A stretch of 64,000 bases of DNA, from assembly GCA_964527925.1 (NCBI GenBank), contig CAZGQO010000004.1, positions 124,001 to 188,000 on the forward strand, read 5' to 3'. Origin of the DNA: Ch128b sp964527925. GTDB lineage: Bacteria > Bacteroidota > Ignavibacteria > Ch128b. A model generated the notes under the pieces. That model was not told where the DNA came from and searched no databases. It worked only from the letters and a program-made list of their open reading frames with translations. Below, piece after piece: positions 9,923 through 20,750 of the stretch (positions are counted from its first letter, which is position 1; every line of letters begins with the position of its first letter). A program made the position numbers and the translations under genes.

Positions 9923-11601
9923 TTTCCACCATATTTTTTGTTTATTGTGCAGTATATTGAATTCAATGGTTGCAGAGTTACATTCACTGTTTCATCATCA
10001 AGATTAAAAATTAAAATCTGTTCTCTTGTTGAATTCTCGAAAATAAAATCATTCATATATCTATTTCTAAGATCAATTGATAACCTAAATTTATTTTTAA
10101 ATACAACAACTGGCTGCAATTGTTTAATTTTTACTACGCAAAGATAATTATTCTCTAATTTTTGTGTTTTATACGAATACTCATAAACAGGCCGATCAAT
10201 TCCATTGTAAAGCCATTGATTAAAAAACCAATCTAAATTCTGTCCGGTGACTTCTTCACAAATTCTTATAAAATCCGATGTGGTTGCAGATGAAAATGCA
10301 TATCGTTTTAAGTATTCCTTTATAATTCTATTAAAATCATCTTCTCCAACTTCACTTCTTAACATTTCCAGAATCCAGGCACCTTTGCTATAGATTACAT
10401 CTGAAAAAATAAATCCATAATTATCGTAAACTCTGCCATATTGATATTCTTTCTCAACCAGATCAATGTTTTGTGAATTCGTTTGAGCAACATTTTCAAA
10501 ATAAGTTGCAAATCCCTCATTCAACCACAAATCTTTCCATGTCTTGCAAGTTACATAATTGCCAAACCATTGATGAGCAAACTCGTGTGCCTGAAGTGCA
10601 TATTGTGCAAACAATCCAGCATATGCATTTGATGAAATTGCACTTCTTGTTTGATGTTCCATTCCACCAAAAGGCCAGGAAATTTCTACTGTTCCATATA
10701 ATTCATCAATAAATGGATATTCACCTGCAAATTTGCTGATTCTATTGTAAGCAACTTCAAGAAGCTCTAAACTTACTATCGCAGAATTATTGGTATTTTC
10801 AAAGAATAGATGTTCTAAATGTAAAGTTCTATTTGATAATGTGTTTTTTATTGAATCTTTGACAATTCTGTATTTTCCGCCTGCAACAAACAATAAGTAA
10901 TGATTAATTGGATATTTAAAGTGGTAGTAAAACTTTTTTTCTATCTCGTTAAATTGGGATGAATCAACAAGTAAACCATTGGATACACAAAAAATATCTT
11001 TTGATGATTGAATTTCTACGGAAGCGAAAAATTTATCAGATGGATCTTCTTTGCATACATACCAGAATTTTGAAAAGTTTGGTTCGCTTAGAGTGTAAAA
11101 ATGTTTTCGTTCTTTATCAACTACAAAACCCTTATAAAATCTGTTTTCGAATTTGAAGTGGTAATTAATTGAAATTATTCTGGAGAATTTGAAATTATCC
11201 AATTTTATGAAAAGAAAATTTCTCTTCTGAAACCAGAAAAGATCATCACTTTCTTCGGTTTGAATGTCCTCTATACATAAATTTTTCCCGCAATCAAAAA
11301 CAATAAACTTCGTATTGGTTTCTTTTATGCGAGTTATTTTTATCTGTTCTTTTCCACATACAATTTCTTTTTGAAAATCAACTTTAATTTTTAGATGAAT
11401 CGATTCTATATCGTATAGACTTTTTAAGTCATCATATTCATCAACTAAATTTATCTGCATGATGAATTTAGTTACTTCGCCTTCAATAAATCCTCTTATT
11501 TCATCTTTAATAAATCTGGCTTCTTCTTTAAATGAAAATATGAAATTAAGATGAGTCAATAATACGATGTGAAGAATAATTACAGCAAAAAATATTCTCA
11601 T
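9919..11601 (-). CDS. M1 family zinc aminopeptidase, probably exported
   Basis: The 560-residue protein has an N-terminal hydrophobic signal (FFAVIILHIVLLTHLNFIF). The M1 hallmarks are present: GGMEHQTR near 315 for exopeptidase specificity, HEFAH near 339-343 and NEGFATYFE about 18 residues later, giving HExxH-x18-E. Members remove N-terminal residues from peptides. It is shorter than the roughly 850-residue ePepN type and lacks that family's long C-terminal helical domain. It is the first gene of a minus-strand run with the LpxH-like and PBP genes. Confidence 0.88.
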   Translation of the reverse strand: MRIFFAVIILHIVLLTHLNFIFSFKEEARFIKDEIRGFIEGEVTKFIMQINLVDEYDDLKSLYDIESIHLKIKVDFQKEIVCGKEQIKITRIKETNTKFIVFDCGKNLCIEDIQTEESDDLFWFQKRNFLFIKLDNFKFSRIISINYHFKFENRFYKGFVVDKERKHFYTLSEPNFSKFWYVCKEDPSDKFFASVEIQSSKDIFCVSNGLLVDSSQFNEIEKKFYYHFKYPINHYLLFVAGGKYRIVKDSIKNTLSNRTLHLEHLFFENTNNSAIVSLELLEVAYNRISKFAGEYPFIDELYGTVEISWPFGGMEHQTRSAISSNAYAGLFAQYALQAHEFAHQWFGNYVTCKTWKDLWLNEGFATYFENVAQTNSQNIDLVEKEYQYGRVYDNYGFIFSDVIYSKGAWILEMLRSEVGEDDFNRIIKEYLKRYAFSSATTSDFIRICEEVTGQNLDWFFNQWLYNGIDRPVYEYSYKTQKLENNYLCVVKIKQLQPVVVFKNKFRLSIDLRNRYMNDFIFENSTREQILIFNLDDETVNVTLQPLNSIYCTINKKYGGN

Positions 11602-11659
11602 AAAGTTAAACCAAAATTAAGATTGCTTTAATCTCTTTTGTGAATAAATTCTAAAATAA

Positions 11660-13526
11660 CTAAGACTTTAACGCAGGTTGTTTTGAAAGAATTACAGTAA
11701 AAGTAGAATCCTCGCCTACCTTGCTTCTGACTAAAATTTTACCATTTAAGATTTCATCATATTTTTTGACTATCGTCAAACCGAGACCTGTACCTTCAAA
11801 TTTTCTTCCTAAACCTTCACTCACCTGCCTGAATTCTTGAAAGATTATATCTAACTTATCTTCTGAAATTCCTATTCCTGTACCCGAAACACTTAAAACA
11901 AAATTATCATCTTCGCTTTTCAAACTAATCTGAACTTTGCCCTTCAAAGTAAATTTAATTGCGTTGTTAACAAGATTAGAAACAATTCTTCTTAAAAGTT
12001 TTTCATCGCATTTAACAGTAACTTCTGGTTCCTCGCAAACTACTTCGAGGTTTAATCCTTTTTTATTTGCGGCTTGTTCAAAAAGTTTTGCAATTTCCAG
12101 AACAATCTCTTTCACATCTAATGTTGTAAAGTATGGAACAATCTTAGCTGATTCTATCTGAGTGAAGTCAAGAATTGTATTTAATGTTTCGAGCAATCGT
12201 AAGCTTCCATTATGAATAATTTTTGCCCAATCTTTCTGTTCACCATCAAGTGTTTCCATCAATAACTCTGAAAATCCAATCATACCGTTTAATGGAGTCC
12301 GAATTTCATGACTCATATTTGCGAGAAAATTCGATTTCAGTCTGCTCATCTCAAGAGCTTCTTCTTTAGCACGAATTAATTCTTCTTCATACCTCTTTCT
12401 TTCACTCATATCTCTAAAAATTGTGAGGACATATTTTTTATCTTCAATCGTAATTATTTTGTTTCGAACTTCCAGATATATTTGTTTTTTATTCCACAGA
12501 AGCTTTGTCATTTCAAGTTTTAGTGGTATTTCATCCTTTTTAATCCGTTCCTTAAATGATTTGATATATTCATTTTTTGATGATTCATCAAATACAATTG
12601 AAAATGGTTTTTGAAGAAGTTCTTCTTCAGTTTTTTCAAACAATTCACAATAGGCTTGATTCACTTTAATCACAATATCATTCTCATCAACAAATCTAAT
12701 AGCGTCAATCGAATTTTCCCAGATGGTTCGAAAAAGTAATTCTGATTTTTGAAATTCAATTTCCGATAGAATTCTATCAGTAATATCAATCACTGAACCA
12801 AGAATATATTTTTCACCTGTTAATTCAATCATTTTTGAGTAAACTTTTACAAAAATTTGATTTTCTGATTTTGTTTTAGCTTCCACAATAAAATTTGAAT
12901 GATAATCAGGATTCTCACTTTGTTTCTCCAACTCATTTTTAATCAAGTCTTTGAAAAGTTTTGTAACTAAATCAGTTGGTTCCATTATATTGATAAGTTC
13001 TTCACGAGAATATCCAAATATGCGCGTGAATTGATCGTTCACATAGACAAACTTTAAATCTTTTATCAAATAAATTCCGATAAGCGTTGACTCAGTTAAA
13101 GTACGAAACAGAGTTTCACTTACTTTTAAGTTTTTCTTCAGCATTTATTTTTTCTTCTATTGCTTTTCTTTTCTTCAGAGCTTCCTTTACTGAGAAAGGC
13201 AGTCTTTTATAATTGCTTTTCAGTACATAGTTAGTAGCTCCAGCTTTCATACATTCAACGGCAACTTCTTCATTCATTGATCCTGTAAAAATAATTACTG
13301 GAATCAAAGGATTTTCCTGAAGAGTCATCTGTAAAACTCTCATTACATCAAACTTAGGTAAAACATAGTCAGTAATTATTACATCAGGATGATTATTTTT
13401 CAGTTCTGCTAAGAATTCCTGCTCTTCTTGAACCAGTTTAATTTCAGGAGAATTAAGGACAGATTGAAGTTCATGTGATGCAAGCTTGAAATCTGATTCA
13501 TTATCTTCGATGATTAAGATTCTCAA
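11660..13526 (-). pseudogene. Broken hybrid sensor kinase: receiver-PAS-PAS-histidine kinase
   Basis: Two open segments join into one protein. 13526-13116 encodes a receiver domain, and 13144-11660 encodes two PAS domains, an H-box (NFLANMSHEIRTPLNGMIGF) and an ATPase domain. The join EEKLK/VSETLFRTL is exact if one A is removed from the run at 13124-13127, so a +1 frameshift splits the gene. Key residues have also drifted. The G1 box reads SGTGIGI where the family has an Asp before TGIGI (codon 11882-11884), which should abolish ATP binding. The receiver reads FDVM where FDGM is usual. A two-gene kinase and regulator pair is possible, but the lost Asp argues for decay. Confidence 0.75.
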
Positions 13527-13579
13527 AATACCTCCATAATTGATTTTTACTGAATCAATTTAGCTTTTACAAGTTGAAG

Positions 13580-14014
13580 TTATTTAAAAAACAACTCAGT
13601 TTGTAATTTGTTAAAAAATGTCCAGTAAATTCCTATTTCTGTCACTGCCTGAATGAATTTATCATAATCAACCGGCTTGACAATAAAACTATTTGAACCA
13701 AGATCTTAGCTTCTAATCAAATCACTTTCTTCCTGTGAACTGGTTAAAATTATTACTGGCAAAATTTTAGTTTTTGGGTTTGATTTAACCTCTTTCAAAA
13801 ATTCAAGACCGCTTACTTTGGGCAGTTTTAAATCAAGCAGAACCAGTTTAAGTAATTTTTTATCTATTATGGTAAAAATGAAATTTAATGCTTCTTTACC
13901 ATCATGGGCGATATTAACTCTATGAGAAAGATTAATTTTTTCAAAAGCTTTCATGGTGAGTTTAAGATCGAATGGGTTATCTTCAACTAACAGAATGTAA
14001 TTTTTATTATTCAT
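13580..14014 (-). pseudogene. Rcp1-like response regulator interrupted by one TAA
   Basis: The frame encodes a 144-codon single-domain receiver. VEDNPFD and LLDLKLPK are intact, and TSSQEESDLIRS follows. A TAA then sits at 13706-13708, and in the same frame DLGSNSFIVKPVDYDKFIQ and a C-terminal helix continue to a TAA at 13580. Receivers of this type normally have Tyr there (SYDLG), so one base change made the stop. The truncated 102-residue product would lack the conserved Lys of VKP, the last strand and the last helix. Otherwise the gene looks healthy. Its start overlaps the end of the upstream kinase by 8 bases. Confidence 0.8.
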
Positions 14015-16494
14015 TTTGAATGCCTTTTGTTGTGTTTGAAATCAATTTTTTTAGGGCTACAAAAAATGTCGTTCCTTCATTTATTTTGCTTTTCGCCAAG
14101 ATTTTACCATTATGTTTATCAACAACTTTTTTAACAATTGCTAAGCCAATTCCCGTTCAAGGGAATTCTTCAGGATGGTGAAGCCGCTGAAAAGGCTGAA
14201 ATAATTTTTCTGAATATCTCTCGTTAAATCCTGCACCATTATCACGGACAAAATTACATAATTTTCATCTTCCTCAAAAAATCCAATTTCATTCTCAGGA
14301 TTTTTTGTTTTACGAGTAAATTTGATTGCATTAGAAATTAAATTAACAAAGGCAACCTTAAATAAAGCTTTATCACCATAAATTTCTGGCAGTTCATTTA
14401 CAATAATCTTTGTATAAGCAACTGGTTCTGTTTCACTTAATTCATCTAAAATTTGCTGGATCAAATTTTTCAGAGAAAAAGTTTCTTTTCTTAATGGCTG
14501 AAGTGAAACACGAGATAACCTGAGCAGGTCATCGATTAAGTTTTGCAAATGCTTTCCGTTTTGAATTATATCGTTTGTGAGAGAATTCACTTCTTCATTC
14601 AATTTGTCTTTATAATTTTCAATTATCATTTCACTGAATCCAATTATGGCTCTAAGTGGAGCTTTAAGGTCATGGGCAACAGAATAATTGAAACTCTCCA
14701 GATCCTGATTTGCCATCTCAAGTTCTCGGGTTCTCTCTTTAACTTTTTCTTCAAGTAATAGGTTTAGCTTTTTCAATTCTGTAATATCTCTTTTAACACC
14801 CCATATTCTGGTTAATTTTTGATTTTCAATAGTTCCAACAAAGCTTTCGAGAAAATATTTTACCTCCCAATCTTTTGTAATGCTTTTTGTTTCAAAACTT
14901 TTGAGTACATAGTTACCATTTATAAAATTTTTAAGAGCTTCTCTAAGATTTTCAGATATTAGTGGGAAAATTTGTCCAAAGGGTTAATTTATTAATTCAA
15001 TGCTTGATGTAAATCCATAACTTTTTGCAAATGCATCGTTACATTCTCTAAGTTTTGCAGACTTGTACAAAATATTGATTTGTTCTTCCACGCTTAAATC
15101 AATTGGAACTGGTTCTTCAAGTTCGAATGAATAAATTAATTCATTGGAGTTAGAGATAAATGACCTATATCGTTCTTCACTTAGTTTAAGCTCACGCTCG
15201 AGCATAATTCTGTCTAAAAGGTCACGATAAATACTTATAATTCCATCAAAATTGTTTTCGATATCAAATAGAGGGGTTTTAATTACTTCGAAATATCTTG
15301 TTCTGCCATCTGTGGTCTTTAACTCGACAATTGATCTAATTTCTGTTTTGTTTGTTTTTACCTCATTATCAAGAAAAGAATTATGTGATTGGAATATTTT
15401 AAAATTTACGGTTAAATCATTTGCTTCTATGCTCTCGAGTTTTAAGTCAAAAAATTTCTCAAATGCTTTGTTCACAAATGTAATTTTTAAGTTCTTGTCC
15501 TTAACTACAATAATTTCAGAGAGTGTCTGAAGGAAGGATAAAAATTTATTATAAAGGTCATAATATTTCTTTTCAGATTCTTTTCTTCTTTCTATTTCAG
15601 TAATCAATGAAAGTGTCTTTTCCTGATATTGTTGTTCAAGTGTAATATTAAGATCGAGGTATTTTTTTTCATGATTTAAAATTGACTTATCGTAAATATA
15701 TCTGAGATAATTGGTTTCAATAATTCGCGGCAGTTTCTCAATATAATTAATATCTTTACTTACATAATCATAAATCCCTAATTTCATTGCTTCAATTGCT
15801 GAATATTCATCTCCTTTTCCTGTAATAATAATTATTGGCGCATCTGTGTTTTTGTGTTTCAATCTTCAAATTAATTCTAATGCGCCGATATCGGGCATTC
15901 TTAAATTCATCAGAATAACATCAAATTTTTCTTCTTCCAACAAACTTAAAGCTTCTAAGGAAGATCTGATAGATTTTATGCTAATGTTCTTAAAATTTTT
16001 GAATAAATAATTTTCAACCAGCTCGATATCCTGTTCATTATGTTCAATATAAAGTACTTTAATAGATTCTATCCTTGCTTTAAATCGAACAGGTTTCATT
16101 GTTCTGGAGATAATGTAAGCTCTCTCCAGTGTTTTGGGTAATTATTCAAGATAATTCGCATCTTTAACGATATAATCAGAAGCGCCAAGATTTTTAGCTC
16201 TTAAGTCCAACTCTTCATCACCCAGTCCTGTTACAAGAAGAATAGGAGCAGAAACATTTATCTGAAAATTCTTGGAATTAAATCTACACCTTCTGTATTT
16301 GGTAAATGATTATCGAGTAGAATTAGATCAAATTTTTCATTTTGAAGTAATTCAAGGGCTTCTTTACCTGTCATTATGTAAGAAAATAAAAATTTATCCT
16401 TTAATTTATCGAATACCTGTCTGGTCAAGTCAATATCGACAGGATTATCTTCAACATAAAGAACCTTTATTGGATATTTTAATTCTGCTACCAT
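14007..16494 (-). pseudogene. Broken hybrid kinase: receiver-receiver-PAS-PAS-histidine kinase
   Basis: Four open pieces assemble into one protein of about 830 residues once six lesions are corrected: a -1 shift in a T run near 16264, TAA at 16142-16144, TGA at 15866-15868, TAA at 14984-14986, a -1 shift near 14250-14253 and TGA at 14157-14159. The domains in order are receiver, receiver, two PAS domains, DHp helix (NYSVAHDLKAPLRAIIGF) and ATPase. The stop at 16142 falls in NYLE-stop-LPKTLE, where the second receiver has NYIEKLP, so Lys was lost. In the second receiver the phosphoacceptor Asp is Asn (LMNLRMPD) and the acidic pair reads EHN. The protein cannot be made whole. Confidence 0.8.
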
Positions 16495-16501
16495 ATCCAA
16501 C

Positions 16502-17818
16502 TCATTCAATTGGTAACTGAATGAAAAATTTTGAGCCTTTATCAGGTTCTGACTCAGCTCAAATTTTACCTTTTAATTTTTCGATTATTTTTGAGACTAT
16601 TGCAAGTCCAGCACCTGTACCTTCAAATTGTGGATTACTGGTGGCTCTCTTAAAAAGCTGAAATATTTTTTCAGCATAAATCATATCAAAACCAATTTCA
16701 TTATCTACTACAATAATAAGAATGTTTTTATCAACTTGCTTGCTCGAAATCTTTATTAATGGAGTTTCTCTAATTTTTGAGTATTTGACTGCATTATCAA
16801 TCAAATTTGAAAGAACCTGCATCAAACCTCTTTCCCATGACTCAATTTGTTTTAATTGTAAATCAACTTTAATTACAGCATTGTACTTTTGAATTATATG
16901 TTTTCTTTCATTGATTATGTTATTTATAATATTTTCAAGACTGCATATAGTTTTTGAAGGGGTATCGAATTCCAATTTTGAGTAATTAAGCAGGTCATCA
17001 ATCATTTTTGACATGTTTTCGATTGATTTCTGAATCTGATGGACACAGAAAGAAGCTCTTTCAACATTGGTATAATCGGGGAAGTAGTCATTAATTAATT
17101 AATTCTTTGAAATAACCTGCAATGCCTCTTAATGGAGCTTTTAAATCATGAGAAATTGTGTAATTGAAAGTTTTTAATTCTTTGATAAGTTCATTTAACT
17201 TAAGTGAGTATTCTTGTAATGTTTCATTTAGAGTAGTTATTTCTTTTTTGTATAAAAGTCCTAACTCCAGCTCTTTTTCAGCTTTTTCTTCTTTTTCATA
17301 AGGCTTTTGATTTCTAAATCCGTCAGATAATTCTCAAATTCTTTTAATTGTTTTTCGTTTTCTATTTTTACTTTCTCAAGCTCAAATTCAAGTAACTCAA
17401 TTTTGTTTGCTAAGTAAGTATTTTCTATTGATGAGATTAGGAGTTTTACACTCGTTGTAATCAAGGAAATTAAAACTTTGGGATCGTCAATCTCAGGAAT
17501 TGATAAAATGACTGTATATGGCAGAGCTTCCTGTAATTCTTTCACAGCTAATTTTTGTTTGAACAAAATAATTAGATGTTTAAGATATGCCTGAGAAACT
17601 GCTCTGGGATTACTAAGTATATTTATAAAATCAATCATTGATTTATCGTTAGAAATGACAATAGAATCAGGACTGGTTTTTAATAAATCATATAAATTTT
17701 CTTTTGTAGTTACCTCGATAGATAAATTTTCCCGAAGCCCCTGAAGTGGTTTGTATAAAAATCCAAAATTTTCAATTTCGTTAAAGATTATTTTGATGTT
17801 TGAATTAATACTTTTCAT
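16502..17818 (-). pseudogene. Broken histidine kinase with a degenerate receiver-like N-terminus
   Basis: The frame at 17818-17261 encodes a receiver-like domain without obvious catalytic Asp residues, then a coiled coil. A -1 shift in an A run (17305-17308) leads into a DHp helix (FNYTISHDLKAPLRGIAGYF). A TTAA-repeat expansion at 17091-17104 shifts the frame again by +4. The ATPase segment 17014-16559 then runs to a TGA at 16559-16561, exactly where the family has Trp (GKI-W-AESEP); in frame it continues AESEPDKGSKFFIQLPIE to a TGA at 16502. The G1 box reads VDNEIGF in place of VDNGIGF. The two frameshifts cancel in phase, which is why the outer pieces share a frame. Confidence 0.78.
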
Positions 17819-17872
17819 TTCAACTATAATTATAAAACATTATTTAAAATTCTAAGTAGAGTTTAATAGAAT

Positions 17873-19840
17873 TTAATTTTGATTATCTGGATTTAGTGGA
17901 AAAAGTAGACTGATTATAAAAGTAGTTCCCTTACCTAACGCACTTTCAACACGAATTTTACCTTTATGAAAAGCAATAATTTCTTTTACTAATATTAAAC
18001 CTAACCCAGAACCTTTCTCGCCGGCAGTTCCTTTTTCTGACTTAACTTTTTTAATATCGAATAAACTTTGAAGTTTTTCTTCAATCATACCTATGCCAGT
18101 ATCCGAAATTTTTAATTCTAATTCGTTTTCTTTAAGATCTGCTGATATAAAAATTTTCCCGCCTGTATCAGTATATTTCAACGTATTTGTTACAAGATTT
18201 CTAATCATAATTGTAAATAAGTCCGGATCGGCTTCAATTAATAAATTATCATTTATATCGCAGATAATTTGAATATTTTTCTTTTCAGCAATTTTAGTAT
18301 ATAATTCAAGGATTAAATCGATGAACTCTTTTAGTTTAAATTCCTTAAGTTTTACTTTGATTGTTCCTCTCTGGAAATGAGCCCATGTTAATAGATTTTC
18401 AAGAAGAGAATAAACATTTTTTGTTGTGAGCTTGAACTCATGCAGAAATTTTGGAATAGTGTCTTTATCCAGTTCTTCAGAACTTTCTTCGAGTAGATCA
18501 ACTACATTTAATAAATAATTAAATGGACTTCTCAGATCATGAGCAATTATTGAGAATAATTTATCTTTATCCTGATTTAATTTCTCAAGGTTTTGAAGAT
18601 ACTCCTCATGTTTTCGTTTTGTCTCTTCTTCTTGCGTAGTATCTCTTGTGATTACAAGAATAGATTCCAGATGCCCAAGTTCGTTAAATTCGGGAACAGC
18701 TATAGAATAAAAATAAAGCTTCCTACCTCCCAGTATGAATGAATACTTTATCTCATTTTGTTTTAGGGTTGACAAAACTTTTTGAAGATTTTCAACGAAT
18801 AGATTTATCAAATTGTGCTTTACTGGAATATCTTTGATATTCTTATAAAGTAAATCAGAAGGATGGAGATTTAAAAAAACTTAAAAGTTTATTATTTGCA
18901 AATTCAATATCAAGGTTTATATTGAATCGCAGCACATAATCAGGCAGATGTTCAGTTAAGGATTTAAAACTTTCAAAATTTTTCCTGATCCTGGATTCAG
19001 CCTTTTGTTTGATGATTAAAATTTTTTGAACTGGGTTACAGGTGTTTCTGAATGATTATCTGCTTTTGAAATTTCTTGAGCAGGTTTTTTAGCAGATGTA
19101 ATTTTGTTAAGAATTACATTTGCTTGTCTTATTATATCCAAGCTTTCAATATTTTCTTTTGTTGCACATATGATTTCAAAAATTATTTTCCCGTCTTTAT
19201 CTCTCGTTAGTTTTGACTCAATTATTTCAACAATACCGCTTAATTTTTCTCTAAACGAATTTATGTTTATGTCTTTCTTATAAAATTCTGGTGATGGCGT
19301 AAAATGAATTGAATAAATATCGAAACCTTGTTTTGAATGATATTCAATTTGAGATTGAGCATCAGCAGTAAGGTGGTTTAATTCAACTTTTGTTGTTTCT
19401 TCGGTCACATCTTCTTTAACAATTATACTGGAAAGTAATTCCATTAAATGAGATATTTCATCTTTATATTTTTCTAATTCTTCAATTTTTGACTCCTTGT
19501 AAATAACTAGAAGTGTTTCAATTAACTTAATTGAGTCAATAATTGCATCAAAAGCTTCTTTAGTGAAAATAGATGCTTTATCGGCTAAAAATTTTATATA
19601 ACTTTCAACAGAATGAGAAATATCCTAAATCTTTTTGAAACAAACCATTCCACTTAATCCTTTTATTGTATGAAAAGGAATAAGTAGTTGATTTAAAACT
19701 TTACGATTTATGTGGCTTTCATCGAAAAGTTTTTCAAATTCTATTAGTTCTCTTTTTATCTTGATAAGATTTTCTTCAATTTCAATGAGAGCATCATCAG
19801 TAAATTCTTTATAAATATTGGTTGATTCTGATATGTTCAA
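17873..19840 (-). pseudogene. Broken HPt-PAS-histidine kinase
   Basis: The predicted protein starts with a CheA-P1-like HPt domain (FHTIKGLSGMV, phosphoacceptor His), passes through a poorly conserved linker and a PAS domain (HLPDYVLRFN...), and ends in DHp and ATPase domains (SIIAHDLRSPFNYLL; SDTGIGM; GSGLGL). Three lesions break it: TAG at 19625-19627, one missing A near 19022-19027 and one extra A near 18873-18879. The two shifts cancel. The 312-residue 3' piece (18811-17873) is open and its catalytic boxes look intact, so it could survive as a cytosolic fragment. The best start is a TTG at 19838-19840, 5 bases after the CheY-like stop. Confidence 0.75.
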
Positions 19841-19845
19841 ATACC

Positions 19846-20220
19846 TTAAAAAATTTTATTAAAGTTTTCAATTAGTGTCTTAGGTTCGAAGGTTTTAGTC
19901 ATGCACAAATCAGCACCAAGTTTTAGAGCTTCAACTTTGCTCTCTTCATCTCTTCGCGTAGTTAAAATTATAACTTTTACATTTTTATACGATTCATGAG
20001 ATTTAATAAATTTTAATACTTCCATTCCCTGAACATCAGGCATATTTAAATCCAGGATGACTGCATCGATTTTAGAGATGGCTAATTTTTCAATCGCCTC
20101 AAGACCATTTTGTGCTTCCGAAAAATTTGCATTGGGAATTTCTTTTAAAGCCGCAATTACCATCTTGCGGATTGTCGCAGAATCATCTACAACAAATATA
20201 TGAATAGGTTTATTTTCCAT
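19846..20220 (-). CDS. CheY-like single-domain response regulator
   Basis: From the ATG at 20220 the frame encodes 124 residues, the normal length of a lone receiver. FVVDDSATIRKM gives the acidic pair, LDLNMPD the phosphoacceptor Asp, ILTT the switch Thr and MTK the conserved Lys, followed by Thr where Pro is usual (MTKPFEP). It would be phosphorylated by a kinase or phosphotransfer domain, naturally the HPt-containing protein encoded just downstream. It is the only member of the block that is still a complete open domain. The frame also runs on upstream without a stop into the broken receiver, so an ancestral two-receiver fusion is possible. Confidence 0.75.
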   Translation of the reverse strand: MENKPIHIFVVDDSATIRKMVIAALKEIPNANFSEAQNGLEAIEKLAISKIDAVILDLNMPDVQGMEVLKFIKSHESYKNVKVIILTTRRDEESKVEALKLGADLCMTKTFEPKTLIENFNKIF

Positions 20221-20597
20221 GGTTGATATTTCTATTTCTTTATGTAAAAAATAATCTAAAAAATTAGGAGCTACTTTATCGATATCTTTTGTTTTGTCTA
20301 AAAAATATTTCACCCCAAAATTTTCAGCTATTTCTTTAAATTTTTTATGGGGATAATTTGTCAAGATAATTTTCAATGAATCTTCCAGTAAGCTAGCGTA
20401 TTTATAAATTAGTTCTAATCCATTACCATCAGGAAGTGCAATATCAATAATTAGTGCATCGGGTCTTTTAGTATCTAAAAATTCAATGCTTTCTTTTATT
20501 GTACTTACTTCAAAAATTTTTAAACTGGTTTATCTTTATGAATCATTTCTATTACTTGTTTTCTGTTTAAATCTGAATCCTCGATTATTAACAGCAA
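20221..20597 (-). pseudogene. Frameshifted receiver domain
   Basis: A TTG at 20597, preceded by an AAAAGG ribosome site, starts LLLIIEDSDLNRKQ, a receiver N-terminus. After MIHKDK the frame meets TAA. Adding one base to the A run at 20529-20531 restores SLKIFEVSTIKESIEF, then LIIDIALPDGNG (phosphoacceptor Asp) and ILTNYPHKKF. The restored frame continues without a stop into the CheY-like gene. It is either the first half of a two-receiver protein or a separate receiver that lost its stop. A -1 frameshift makes it non-functional as read. Confidence 0.7.
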
Positions 20598-20750
20598 TTT
20601 TTCACCTTTTCTTTGTGGTTAATATCTGATATTTAATCAACTAAGTAAATCAGAATGAGTCTGAATTTTTTTTAAGACTTTTTACCTTATTTGTAGGAAT
20701 TTTCTTAAAGATTAGAATTCAAAAAATCTTGAATTTTAATAAAGACAAGA

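Noticed and set aside
14157..16561. Use of UGA (or other stops) as a sense codon, since TGA falls at a conserved Trp and a conserved Gly.
   Set aside because: The stops in this block include TAA, TAG and TGA, at sites expecting different residues (Lys, Tyr, Trp, Gly). Frameshifts and lost catalytic residues occur with them. The other genes end normally at TAA, TGA or TAG.
11660..20597. Sequencing or assembly errors as the sole cause of the broken kinases.
   Set aside because: The single-base indels do sit in A/T runs, so part of the damage could be error. However, seven substitutions to stop and several missense changes at catalytic sites, confined to one block, are not the usual error profile. 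It is kept as the main alternative.
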